In this document: positions 1 through 7,948 of the stretch, in pieces
Layout: the number at the start of each line of letters is the position of its first letter
Numbering within the stretch: position 1 is the first letter of the stretch
From: Hyphococcus sp.
GTDB taxonomy: Bacteria > Pseudomonadota > Alphaproteobacteria > Caulobacterales > Parvularculaceae
DNA: 56,385 nucleotides
Assembly (NCBI GenBank): GCA_021776415.1
Contig: JAJFFY010000043.1
Coordinates: forward strand, 1 to 56,385
Direction: 5' to 3'
Translations under genes and position numbers: made by a program
The notes under the pieces: generated by a model
Database searches by the model: none
Seen by the model: the letters and a program-made list of their open reading frames with translations, nothing else
Told to the model about the DNA's origin: nothing

Positions 1-124
1 TAAGCTCAAAATGCGCTTGGCGGCGTCCGGCGCTTTGTATTTTCCCAAATTGATGTTAGGCGCACAAGGTTTAAGTTTTTCAATACGTTATCGAAACGGT
101 TCCATAGCCCACGAAAGCCGCGCC

Positions 125-607
125 ATGCCAGACAAATTCAGGCCGCTAAAAGACGCATTTGGCCGTTTTGCGACCGGTGTTGCGGTTGCGGCCTGCGCCA
201 AAGACGGCGGTGGCTATGCGGCGATGACGGTCAACTCATTCACTTCGGTGTCGTTGAGCCCGCCGCTGGTGTTGTGGTGTATCGAAACCACGGCGGCGTC
301 TTATCCGGCGTTCATGGCGGCGACGGGCTATAGCATCAATATTCTTCGCGCCGACCAGCGGGCGCTATCGGATCGGTTTGCAAATTTCGCCTCCGAGCCC
401 GTCAGCCCCGACGAGGTCGAATTCTGGGAGACCGGCGCGCCGATTTTAAAGCACCGCCTTGCGGCGTTCGACTGCAAAATTTTTGCCCGCCATGAAGCTG
501 GCGATCACGTTGTGTTGGTCGGCGAAGTGGTTCGGTTCCACAGCAACCATGGCGCGCCGCTGGTTTATTTCGCCAGTAACTACCAGACCAATGGCGAAGC
601 CAAATGA
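125..607 (+). CDS. Flavin reductase-like domain protein
   Basis: Predicted 160-residue cytoplasmic protein of the flavin reductase-like (split-barrel FMN-binding) family. Such proteins reduce FMN or FAD with NAD(P)H, often to feed a partner monooxygenase. The family pattern is clear near residues 15-50: an FATGVAV-type start, the stretch MTVNSFTSVSLSPPLV, then a short acidic/aromatic segment. The reading frame stays open upstream to position 11, but the family alignment begins at MPDKFRPLKDAFG, so I place the start at the ATG at 125; the SD there is weak. Its stop overlaps the start of the following dehydrogenase, so the two are probably co-translated. No partner monooxygenase is visible, so the substrate is unknown. 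Confidence 0.85.
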   Translation: MPDKFRPLKDAFGRFATGVAVAACAKDGGGYAAMTVNSFTSVSLSPPLVLWCIETTAASYPAFMAATGYSINILRADQRALSDRFANFASEPVSPDEVEFWETGAPILKHRLAAFDCKIFARHEAGDHVVLVGEVVRFHSNHGAPLVYFASNYQTNGEAK

Positions 608-1467
608 TGCGGGCGGCGTTTCTTGGTCTTGGCGTCATGGGCTATCCCATGGCCGGCTGGCTTTCCAAGAATGATTTTGACGTTACCGTTTACAACCGCA
701 CCGCTGCGAAAGCCGAACAATGGGCGCAAGACTATAAAGGCCGGATCGCTAAATCCCCCGATGAGGCGGTGCGCGAGGCTGAGCTGGTGTTCATGTGCCT
801 CGGCGATGATCCCGACGTCGCAGCGATGATTGAAAAGGCGGCCGGCGGGTTTGCTCCGGGCGCGATTGTGATCGATCACACAACCGCGTCGCCAACATTG
901 GCGCGCCGTCTCCATGACGAACTTGCCGAGCTTGGCGTCGGCTTTGTTGACGCGCCGGTGTCTGGTGGCGAGGCGGGGGCGCAAGCCGGAAAACTCTCGG
1001 TGATGTGCGGCGGCGACGCTGAGCATATTGAGCGCGCGCGGCCGGCAATGGACGCTTATGCGGCGCGGATTGTTCATATCGGTCCGGCCGGTCACGGCCA
1101 GCTGTGCAAAGCCGTCAACCAGATATGCATCGCCGGCGTGGTTCAAGGATTGTCCGAAGGGGTGCATTTTGCCGCCCGCTCCGGGCTCGATATCGACAAG
1201 GTGCTGGAGGCGATTTCCGGCGGCGCGGCGCAAAGCTGGCAGATGGAAAACCGCGCTGCGACCATGGCCAAGGACGAGTTTGAATTTGGCTTTGCGGTTG
1301 ACTGGATGCGCAAGGATTTACGCATCGCGCTGAGTGAGGCGCGAGACAACGGCGCGCGCCTGCCGATCACTGCCCTGATCGACCAGTTCTACGCCGATGT
1401 TCAAGCCATGGATGGCGGCCGCTGGGATACGTCAAGTTTGATCCGGCGGCTGACGGATATTGATTAG
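604..1467 (+). CDS. NAD(P)-dependent beta-hydroxyacid dehydrogenase (3-hydroxyisobutyrate dehydrogenase family)
   Basis: 287-residue oxidoreductase of the 6-phosphogluconate/3-hydroxyisobutyrate dehydrogenase superfamily. The N-terminal Rossmann motif GLGVMG lies at residues 8-13. The substrate-binding signature DAPVSGG is at 116-122, and the likely catalytic lysine is K169 in GQLCKAVNQI, as in 3-hydroxyisobutyrate and tartronate semialdehyde reductases. Length is typical. Two tandem ATG codons (604 and 607) overlap the stop of the flavin reductase, indicating translational coupling. The exact substrate (3-hydroxyisobutyrate, tartronate semialdehyde, succinic semialdehyde) cannot be assigned from sequence; no valine-catabolism genes adjoin it, although an acyl-CoA dehydrogenase lies 1.2 kb downstream. 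Confidence 0.9.
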   Translation: MMRAAFLGLGVMGYPMAGWLSKNDFDVTVYNRTAAKAEQWAQDYKGRIAKSPDEAVREAELVFMCLGDDPDVAAMIEKAAGGFAPGAIVIDHTTASPTLARRLHDELAELGVGFVDAPVSGGEAGAQAGKLSVMCGGDAEHIERARPAMDAYAARIVHIGPAGHGQLCKAVNQICIAGVVQGLSEGVHFAARSGLDIDKVLEAISGGAAQSWQMENRAATMAKDEFEFGFAVDWMRKDLRIALSEARDNGARLPITALIDQFYADVQAMDGGRWDTSSLIRRLTDID

Positions 1468-1554
1468 GCGGGATCAAGGGGCGAGGCGGCGGTTATTGGT
1501 CCTTACACGTCATTCGTATTTTAACATTTGAATGACTGCTATCAGCTCCAAAGC

Positions 1555-1575
1555 TGACCTGACAATAACAGGTCA
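1555..1575. terminator. Candidate hairpin between convergent genes
   Basis: TGACCTG and CAGGTCA form a perfect 7-bp stem around a 7-base loop, between the convergent dehydrogenase and PIG-L genes. No clear T-run follows on the plus strand, so it is at best a weak or factor-assisted terminator. Confidence 0.3.
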
Positions 1576-1611
1576 AGTTCGCACCGACGCAAGAAAGGCA
1601 TTTTTTGAAAA

Positions 1612-2427
1612 TTAGAAATCTAAGACGTAATAATGCTCTTTGTTATAGAGGCGATGGACAACGGCTGGAGGCATGCCGTAATTTTTTTGAACATACCCTC
1701 TTTGTGACGCATGTATGTCCCAGCCTCGAATTTTGGCCCAGCCTTCACCAGGCATTTCATGCGTCGGGGCCGGTTGATTGTCAGCAACCACTCGACCTGT
1801 TTCGCCACCAAAGCGTCGCATCATGCGACGTGGAGCAAGAATATACGCTATAGCTTTTGGCGCATTGTCAGGGGCTGTTTCCCTCAATCGCCTCACAGCC
1901 TCGGTCGCGGCTCGTCCTGCGGTCTTGTGATCTGAGTGGTTTGAAAACCCGCTATCGGGCCAAAAAGTCACGATCAAATCAGGTCGCCAGGTGACCATTT
2001 GACCTTGGAGGCGCCCGACATACTCATCGAAATTCTCATCGGTCAAACCGCCGTCCGGATAATCCCACACGAGTTGCTCAGCGACGCCAAGCGCGTATCC
2101 GTTTTTTAAAACTTCTGCGTACCGAATAATACCCATATCCTCAATTCGACTGATTTGCGGCAGCGGCGTTCCCGCTTCGCCTTTGGTCGACGTAATAATG
2201 CGGGTGATGGCGCCGCCATTTTCATTTGCGCGGATCAACAAGCCCGTCACCAGCTGCTCATCGTCGGGATGGGCAAAAATGGCGAGCACAGAAGCAGCCC
2301 CCATTTCGCCCGCAAGTGAGTGGACCCATCTCGCATCAGGTTCTTCAAACTGGGAATCTAACCAGAATAGAGCGGCAGATGCAGCGAGAACTACAGTCGT
2401 AATGATTGAAATCAAAATCCACTTCAT
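1612..2427 (-). CDS. PIG-L/LmbE family deacetylase, membrane-anchored
   Basis: 271-residue protein of the PIG-L (LmbE-like) family, zinc-dependent deacetylases acting on N-acetylglucosaminyl-type substrates. The metal-binding motif AHPDDE is present about 50 residues in, and HSDHKT further on supplies the second zinc ligand region. The N-terminus (MKWILISIITTVVLAASAALFW) is a single hydrophobic segment, so the enzyme is probably anchored with its catalytic domain in the periplasm. I chose the ATG at 2427 because AGGGG sits eight bases upstream; the open frame extends seven codons further. Human PIG-L is also membrane-anchored. The natural substrate is not indicated by the neighbours; this is a single-gene unit. 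Confidence 0.85.
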   Translation of the reverse strand: MKWILISIITTVVLAASAALFWLDSQFEEPDARWVHSLAGEMGAASVLAIFAHPDDEQLVTGLLIRANENGGAITRIITSTKGEAGTPLPQISRIEDMGIIRYAEVLKNGYALGVAEQLVWDYPDGGLTDENFDEYVGRLQGQMVTWRPDLIVTFWPDSGFSNHSDHKTAGRAATEAVRRLRETAPDNAPKAIAYILAPRRMMRRFGGETGRVVADNQPAPTHEMPGEGWAKIRGWDIHASQRGYVQKNYGMPPAVVHRLYNKEHYYVLDF

Positions 2428-2693
2428 GCTGGTTACCCCTACTGCCAATTCAAATCATAGTATCGCACGGTCGGGTTTGTCACGAAACTGTCTCCGACAG
2501 ACAGGCTCAGTGCTTTTGCCCGCTCGTGACCCAAACGAGACATTGGAAGGCGCACTATTAAAGGTCGCCTTTTGGCGAACAGGCGCCCATCTAAAAAACA
2601 TGCAGCACTGTCTCTAACTGCTTCTGATGCTTGTAACTGCGGCTCAGCAAGCCCAAATTCCTTAGTAAGTATTTTAAGTAGGAGACCCACCCC

Positions 2694-3851
2694 ATGCCCG
2701 CCATTCAAACCGCTACGCCGTCCTGGAAAACCGATGAACTTGTGATGTTCGAGGAGGAGGTTGCGAAATTTTACACGCGCGAGCTGGCGCCGCATGTGGA
2801 GACATGGCGCGATCAGGGCGTCGTTGATCGCTGGGCTTGGGAGAAGGCCGGCGAGCAGGGGCTGTTATGCATGTCGATGCCGGAAGAATATGGCGGGCTC
2901 GGCGGCACATTCGCCCATGAGCAGATTTCCATTGAGCAGCAGATCAAGGCCGGCGTTGAAGGCTTCGGCGCGCCGCTCCACAACACTATCGTCGCGCCTT
3001 ACATCCTCCATTATGGCACCGAGGAGCAAAAACGCCGGTGGTTGCCGAAAATGGCGACCGGCGAGCTTATTGGCGCCATCGCCATGACCGAGCCCGGCAC
3101 CGGCTCGGACCTGCAGGCGGTGCGCACGACGGCGCTGAAAGACGGCAACCAATATGTGGTGAACGGCCAGAAGACCTTCATCACCAACGGCCAGACGGCA
3201 AATATTGTCATTGTAGTGTGCAAAACCGACCCCGGCGAAGGCGCCTCGGGCGTGTCGCTGATGGTTGTTGAGACCGACGGCGCCGATGGTTTTGAGCGCG
3301 GCCGCAATCTCAAAAAACTTGGCAACAAGGCGCAGGACACGTCGGAATTGTTTTTCAATGATGTGAAAATCCCGACTGAAAATCTTCTTGGCACAGAAGA
3401 AGGGCAGGGTTTTTTCCAGCTGATGCAGCAATTACCCCAGGAGCGCCAGGAAATTGCAGTGCAGGCGATCGCCGGGATTGAGCGCGCGCTGGAGCTGACG
3501 ATTGCTTACGTCAAAGAGCGTCAGGCCTTTGGTCGGCCCATCCTTAGTTTCCAGAACACCCAATTTAAACTCGCCGAATGCAAATCCAGGGCGACGATGG
3601 CGCGGGTTTTTGTTGATTACTGTACGGAACAGCTAATCGCCGGCAAGCTCGATGCGGCGACGGCGTCGATGTCGAAATATCTCCTTTCCGATCTCGAAAA
3701 CGAGATTATCGACGAATGCCTCCAGCTGTTCGGCGGCTACGGATATATGGACGAATATCCGATCAGCCGGATGTATGCCGACGCCCGCGTCCAGCGCATC
3801 TATGGCGGCACTAATGAGATTATGAAGCTGTTGATCGCCCGGACGCTTTAG
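2694..3851 (+). CDS. Acyl-CoA dehydrogenase
   Basis: 385-residue FAD-dependent acyl-CoA dehydrogenase, oxidising acyl-CoA to trans-2-enoyl-CoA and passing electrons to ETF. Family signatures: MTEPGTGSDL at 131-140 and the C-terminal YGGTNEIMKL from about residue 370. In medium-chain enzymes the catalytic glutamate is in a YEGT motif; here that position is glycine. A glutamate in LPQER (E250) instead matches the catalytic position of long-chain acyl-CoA dehydrogenase. The gene starts at an ATG preceded by GTAGGAGACC. It stands alone, so chain-length preference is inferred only from the catalytic-residue placement. Confidence 0.93.
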   Translation: MPAIQTATPSWKTDELVMFEEEVAKFYTRELAPHVETWRDQGVVDRWAWEKAGEQGLLCMSMPEEYGGLGGTFAHEQISIEQQIKAGVEGFGAPLHNTIVAPYILHYGTEEQKRRWLPKMATGELIGAIAMTEPGTGSDLQAVRTTALKDGNQYVVNGQKTFITNGQTANIVIVVCKTDPGEGASGVSLMVVETDGADGFERGRNLKKLGNKAQDTSELFFNDVKIPTENLLGTEEGQGFFQLMQQLPQERQEIAVQAIAGIERALELTIAYVKERQAFGRPILSFQNTQFKLAECKSRATMARVFVDYCTEQLIAGKLDAATASMSKYLLSDLENEIIDECLQLFGGYGYMDEYPISRMYADARVQRIYGGTNEIMKLLIARTL

Positions 3852-3867
3852 CCGCCGGCGATGCGCT

Positions 3868-4107
3868 TCATGGTTTGGAAAGCATTGCCGCAAGCTGATC
3901 TTTCAGATGCATGCGCTTTTTGCGAAGGTCTTCTTCGCGAAACTCGCTTGACGCCTCGACCCGCGTTTCCAGTCGGTGAATCTTCCGATTGATCTCATGA
4001 TACTCTTCCGCCAGCCGGGAAAAGTGGGAATCGTTGACTTTGAGGTCGTGGATTTTTTCGGCATATTCGGGAAAGTCGTCATGAATTTCGTGCGGGGTAT
4101 GGGCCAC
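3868..4107 (-). CDS. DUF465 (YdcH-like) small coiled-coil protein
   Basis: 79-residue acidic/basic helical protein matching the DUF465 family: an N-terminal HDDFPEYAEKIHDLK-type segment, then FSRLAEEYHEINRKIHRLE, then a basic stretch ending LKKRMHLKDQLAAML-like (here DLRKKRMHLKDQL). Function is not established; the protein is predicted cytoplasmic and coiled-coil. I propose the GTG at 4107 as start because AAGGAG lies seven bases upstream; the ATG two codons earlier (4113) would have only one base between SD and start. The open frame continues upstream across the tRNA gene, which cannot be coding. It converges with the acyl-CoA dehydrogenase. Confidence 0.85.
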   Translation of the reverse strand: MAHTPHEIHDDFPEYAEKIHDLKVNDSHFSRLAEEYHEINRKIHRLETRVEASSEFREEDLRKKRMHLKDQLAAMLSKP

Positions 4108-4242
4108 AGGCATGCTCCTTGAGGTTTTGCTCATACAAAGATTGGACATGGAACGGCAATGGTTCAAGCGCCCAAAATGTCGCGCACCAGCCTTGCATGC
4201 CGGCGTAATTGCGATATCAAAGACGCCCAAATCTTTCTTTGG

Positions 4243-4316
4243 GCGGGTATAGCACAATGGTAGTGCAGCAGCCTTCCAAGCTGAATATGCGGGTTCGATT
4301 CCCGCTACCCGCTCCA
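4243..4316 (+). tRNA. tRNA-Gly (anticodon TCC)
   Basis: 74-base cloverleaf. The acceptor stem is GCGGGTA paired with TACCCGC. The D-arm is GCAC-AATGGTA-GTGC, the anticodon loop CTTCCAA gives anticodon TCC, and the T-arm is GCGGG-TTCGATT-CCCGC. The 3' CCA is encoded (4314-4316) after discriminator T. Close to the usual bacterial tRNA-Gly(UCC). Confidence 0.97.
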
Positions 4317-4491
4317 ATATCCTCAGATTGCATATCTCCACATAACAGCCAGCCAGCGTTTGTGTGATAACTCGCCATGCTGCGGCCGGTCCCGGCTCAG
4401 CGGCGGCTCTGTCGTTCGGCATAGTTTGAGGAAAGAAACCCGGCATTAACCATGTTTTGATGCACTGGGCCTGTCCTAATGAGCCATCACC

Positions 4492-5124
4492 ATGCAACGC
4501 CGTATTATCATCCTCACAGGCCGGCGCGAGGCGCCGTTTCTTCAGCAGTTCATGTTGGAGCGAAATCCGTTTCTTGCTGTGGCGGTTGCTCATAATCTGT
4601 CCAGCTTGACGTCAGCGGTGGACCGGTTTGATGGCAACGCCCGTCTGATTTCTTTCCTGGCGGGCACAATCGTGCCGTCCGCATTGTTATCGCAGCTGCA
4701 ATTGACGCCATATAATATCCATCCGGGACCGCCGGAATATCCTGGCTCTCATCCTGAGAGTTTTGCGATCTGGGAGGGTGCGGAAAGCTTTGGCGTCACC
4801 GCGCACGAAATGACCGAGCGGGTGGATGCGGGGCCTATCGTTGCTGTTTGCCGCTTTCCGGCGCCGCCAGATTGCGAACGCCTGGAGCTGGCGGATCTGA
4901 CCTATGGATACGCCGTCAAGGTTTTCTCCCTGGTTGGCGCATTTTGTGCGGATACGGATGAAGCAATGCCGCATATGGAAGAGCAATGGGCGCCGCGCAA
5001 GCGCACCAACAAGCAATTTCAGGCGCTTTGCCAAATGCCTATTGACGCCTCTTCGGAAAAAGCGGCAAAGCTTTGGCGTGCTTGTGGCGACGATTTTATT
5101 TCCCCTGCCGCCGCCCAAGCCTGA
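4492..5124 (+). CDS. Formyltransferase-family protein
   Basis: 210-residue protein resembling the catalytic domain of 10-formyltetrahydrofolate-dependent transferases (Fmt, PurN). The catalytic triad appears conserved: N75 and H77 in YNIHPGPPEYPG, and D112 in the GVTAHEMTERVDAGPI segment. It is much shorter than methionyl-tRNA formyltransferase (about 310 residues) and lacks that enzyme's C-terminal tRNA-binding domain; the N-terminal Rossmann part also looks abbreviated. It may act on a nucleotide sugar or other small amine, as stand-alone formyltransferases do. The C-terminus after about residue 165 is unique. It lies just downstream of tRNA-Gly as a single gene. Family assignment is good; substrate unknown. 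Confidence 0.75.
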   Translation: MQRRIIILTGRREAPFLQQFMLERNPFLAVAVAHNLSSLTSAVDRFDGNARLISFLAGTIVPSALLSQLQLTPYNIHPGPPEYPGSHPESFAIWEGAESFGVTAHEMTERVDAGPIVAVCRFPAPPDCERLELADLTYGYAVKVFSLVGAFCADTDEAMPHMEEQWAPRKRTNKQFQALCQMPIDASSEKAAKLWRACGDDFISPAAAQA

Positions 5125-5137
5125 CGGCCGGCTTTGA

Positions 5138-6382
5138 TTATGCGTATTTACGCGCTTTGTGATCGTGGGAGCCGTATTCCGGATGATCGGCAGCTAGATA
5201 AGCGCGGGTCAAGGGCACCGCGTCCTGACGTTTTGCGAGCTGCAGTTGAAATACGACGTGGACGCCATAACGGAAAGACAATTCGCTAATCGCAAGATAA
5301 TAATCCCACATCCGGATAAAGCGCGCGTCATATTTTTTGGAGATTTTTCCGGCATTCTCCTTGAAGCGGCGGCGCCATTCCCGCAAGGTTTCTGCGTAGT
5401 GCAGTCTCCACACTTCCAAATCAGTCAATATAAGGCCCGCGCGCTCAATCGCCGGCATTATCTCAGATAGCGCCGGGATATATCCGCCGGGGAAGATGTG
5501 TTTTGCGGTCCAGGCGTCGGTGGCCCCGGGGCCGTGGGGCCGTCCAATTGTATGAATAAGCGCAACGCCGTCTTCATTGAGGAGGGTTGCGACCTGATCG
5601 AAATATGTTTGAAAATGCGGCACGCCGACATGTTCAAACATACCCACAGAGACGATGCGGTCATAGCTGCCACGGGTTGCGCGATAATCCTGGAGCTTAA
5701 ATTGCGCCTGCTCGGATAATCCCCTGGCGCTGGCCCGCATGCGCGCAACGCGCAGTTGCTCTTTGGACAGAGTAACACTGTTGACTTCAGCACCCGAACG
5801 CTCGGCAAGAGAAATGCCAAGGCCGCCCCAACCGCTGCCGATTTCCAGAACCGAATGATGCGGCTTGATGAGAAGTTTTTTCGCGATCAGGTCTTTCTTC
5901 GCACGCTGCGCATCTTCCAGTGAGATATTGGGGTGTTCAAAATAGGCGCAGGAATATTGAAGATCACTATCGAGGAAGAGCCGATAAAGATCATTGCCGA
6001 CGTCATAATGATGGGCGACGTTTTTTCTCGCGCGTTCCGCCGGATTAAACTGAGCGAGCCGGCGCAAGGCTCGGCGCATGAAGGCGGCAACGCCAACGCC
6101 GCGCCTCCTCGACAATATGTTTTCCCAGATCAAATCAAGCAGGGCGAATATTTCATCGCCATCGATCTGTAACCCTGCTTCCATATAAGCCTCGCCCAAA
6201 GCCAGCTGCGGATCAAGGACAAGGCCGCGCACCCATTTATCATGCTTCAAACGGACCCGCACAGGATCGACATCGTCGTCGCCATAGCGCTCAGTAGTTC
6301 TGTCTGGATATGTAATTTCTAAAGCGCCGTCGGTCACGGCGCGAGAAAGTTTGTTGTGTAGAAATGATTTCCAAATGGTCAT
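5138..6382 (-). CDS. cfa: Cyclopropane-fatty-acyl-phospholipid synthase family methyltransferase
   Basis: 414-residue SAM-dependent methyltransferase. It likely methylenates cis double bonds in membrane phospholipid acyl chains to cyclopropanes, or methylates them. Family features: HYDVGNDLY at 125-133, SCAYF near residue 144, and the SAM-binding loop LEIGSGWGG at 179-187, followed by a long C-terminal lipid-pocket region. Length fits bacterial CFA synthases. The ATG at 6382 is chosen because AGGAGA precedes it by six bases; the open frame runs 17 codons upstream without family similarity. The promoter region carries a perfect FNR/FixK box, so expression is probably raised under low oxygen (inference). 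Confidence 0.88.
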   Translation of the reverse strand: MTIWKSFLHNKLSRAVTDGALEITYPDRTTERYGDDDVDPVRVRLKHDKWVRGLVLDPQLALGEAYMEAGLQIDGDEIFALLDLIWENILSRRRGVGVAAFMRRALRRLAQFNPAERARKNVAHHYDVGNDLYRLFLDSDLQYSCAYFEHPNISLEDAQRAKKDLIAKKLLIKPHHSVLEIGSGWGGLGISLAERSGAEVNSVTLSKEQLRVARMRASARGLSEQAQFKLQDYRATRGSYDRIVSVGMFEHVGVPHFQTYFDQVATLLNEDGVALIHTIGRPHGPGATDAWTAKHIFPGGYIPALSEIMPAIERAGLILTDLEVWRLHYAETLREWRRRFKENAGKISKKYDARFIRMWDYYLAISELSFRYGVHVVFQLQLAKRQDAVPLTRAYLAADHPEYGSHDHKARKYA

Positions 6383-6471
6383 GGCTGTCTCCTGCGAATG
6401 GAACAAGCATGTAAAACAAGTTTGTATACACACGACGCTTATGACGGCGACGGCTCTCTGGGATTAGCTTT

Positions 6472-6477
6472 ATTATC
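6472..6477 (-). promoter_or_regulatory. Candidate -10 element of the cfa promoter
   Basis: On the minus strand GATAAT reads as a near-consensus -10 hexamer. With transcription starting near 6465, the FNR box centre falls at about -40.5, the usual place for a class II activated promoter with a weak -35. Position inferred from sequence only. Confidence 0.5.
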
Positions 6478-6498
6478 CATGCGTCGTGCTGTCGCACA

Positions 6499-6512
6499 TT
6501 GATTTTCATCAA
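6499..6512. promoter_or_regulatory. FNR/FixK-type box upstream of cfa
   Basis: TTGATTTTCATCAA is an exact match to the consensus TTGAT-N4-ATCAA bound by FNR, FnrL and FixK regulators. It lies 117 bases before the cfa start codon and about 41 bases before the predicted transcription start. The next plus-strand gene starts 595 bases away, so cfa is the likely target. Confidence 0.7.
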
Positions 6513-7106
6513 CTTAGAGGGTCGCAGGCGTGTGCGGCGTATGAACAATTATATGATGCTGAGACACTGCAACAACAATAGCTCATATTGGGTCCGCAAC
6601 AGTTTTCTTAACCAGGTAATGAGCTGTTTCCAGGCAGATATTGAAATGGGCAACATGCCGCATACAGGTGCGCCACAACGTTGAAGAGGCGCCGTTGTCG
6701 GCGCGTCCGTGGGGGGCTTCCGCCGATCATGAGGCAATTCATCTTGAAGCGGAGCACCTGTCTTATCCAGCGCCAAGCCTTGTCCCTGGATATAGGCGGC
6801 GACGACTTGCCATGCGAACAGCTCAAGGGTGATTTATCCGCACTATCGTCGCGCCGGCGCCGGGTGATCTGGCCGGCATTCGCGGCGCGCTTGCTGCGGC
6901 GTAAATGGTCCTGGCAAACCCTCAATAATATCAATAAATTGAAAGTTGCCGCCATCGCCGCCGCCATCGCCGCTGCCATGGTCATCGGCGGGTGCAGATA
7001 TGGGTAGCGCCCTGCGCCCACATGGCAGGCCTGAATTTGTCGGGAAATGCTATCCATTGCGACAGGTTCCTGTTAGATGCATTTTTGAAATCTCAACGCT
7101 GAGGAC
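6513..7106. other. Gap of about 590 bp without a convincing gene
   Basis: Both strands have open frames here (plus 6681-7007 and minus 6608-7057), but neither has an SD, recognisable motifs or family resemblance. The translations are arginine-rich and low-complexity, as expected for non-coding GC-rich DNA. The stretch at about 6948-6980 repeats GCCGCCATC with one imperfect unit. I see no RNA gene or mobile element. A decayed gene is possible. Confidence 0.5.
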
Positions 7107-7763
7107 ATGATGGATTATCAGGCGGCGCGACGGCATATGGTCGATAGTCAGGTCCGGCCCAACGACGTGACCGATCTGCGTATACAAACGGCGATGGAAC
7201 AAACCCCGCGCGAGGTGTTTTTGCCGGTCGAATTGCGCGACCAGGCCTATGTCGAGCGCGAAATTGCCTATGCGCCCGGGCGTCAGCTTTTGCAGGCGCG
7301 CGACTTCGCCAAGCTTCTCGCCGCCGCCGAGCCGCATCCCGGCGATATTGTTCTCAACGCCGTCTGCGGCAGCGGCTATTCGACGGCCGTGCTCGCCCAA
7401 CTGGTGGAGATGGTGGTCGCCATCGAAAGCGACGAGAAGCTGGCAAGCGCGGCGCAGGAGACCCTCGCGACGCTCGGCTTTTCCAATGCCGCCGTCATCA
7501 CCGGCGATCCATGGTCCGGCGCGCCCGATCAGGGACCGTTTGATATGATTTTTGTTGCCGCCGCCATCGAAAAACAACCGGATAGTTTGCTGGCGCAGCT
7601 AAAAGACGGCGGCCGGCTGGCGACAATCCTGCGCAAAGACGGGATCTCGCGCGGCGGGGTTTACCGGCGCAGCGGCGACGCCATCGCCTTCACCGAGTTC
7701 TATGATGCGGCGACCAGCGCTGTGGCGCCGGGTTTTAACAAGCCAAAGTCATTTGTTTTTTGA
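7107..7763 (+). CDS. Protein-L-isoaspartate O-methyltransferase homologue
   Basis: 218-residue SAM-methyltransferase fold related to PIMT (Pcm): RRHMVDSQVRPNDVTD at the N-terminus, PREVFLP near residue 35, and a Rossmann SAM loop NAVCGSGYSTAVL near residue 88. Two differences from active PIMT stand out. The conserved TISQP-type active-site motif is replaced by RQLLQAR, and the first glycine of the SAM loop is missing (VCGSGY for IGTGSGY). It may therefore have another role or be catalytically altered. The two tandem ATGs follow a GAGGAC SD. It precedes tolC on the same strand with a 185-bp gap; this arrangement is common in alphaproteobacteria, but the functional link is not established. Confidence 0.85.
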   Translation: MMDYQAARRHMVDSQVRPNDVTDLRIQTAMEQTPREVFLPVELRDQAYVEREIAYAPGRQLLQARDFAKLLAAAEPHPGDIVLNAVCGSGYSTAVLAQLVEMVVAIESDEKLASAAQETLATLGFSNAAVITGDPWSGAPDQGPFDMIFVAAAIEKQPDSLLAQLKDGGRLATILRKDGISRGGVYRRSGDAIAFTEFYDAATSAVAPGFNKPKSFVF

Positions 7764-7948
7764 GATAAGGCCGGGTGTTTTTACCATAAAGCCCTGAATG
7801 CGCAGAAAAAGCCCTTGCTGCGCTGCTAAAGCCTATTGAAACCGCGCAAAGAATAACAATCCTTAACCAAGATCATTGATGATCTTTGTTATGTTCGGGC
7901 GCGTTTTGCCCTGAGTTTGTTTGTTGCCTGATTGACGGAGATAAATCT

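Noticed and set aside
580..1233. Long minus-strand open frame across the dehydrogenase
   Set aside because: It is the antisense shadow of a clear Rossmann dehydrogenase; arginine- and histidine-rich, with no motif.
6948..6980. GCCGCCATC repeat units as a possible microsatellite or CRISPR-like array
   Set aside because: Only two imperfect units with no spacers; ordinary low-complexity GC-rich sequence.
6608..7057. Open frames on both strands in the gap before the isoaspartyl-methyltransferase homologue
   Set aside because: No SD, no motifs, low-complexity arginine-rich translation; listed only as a gap.
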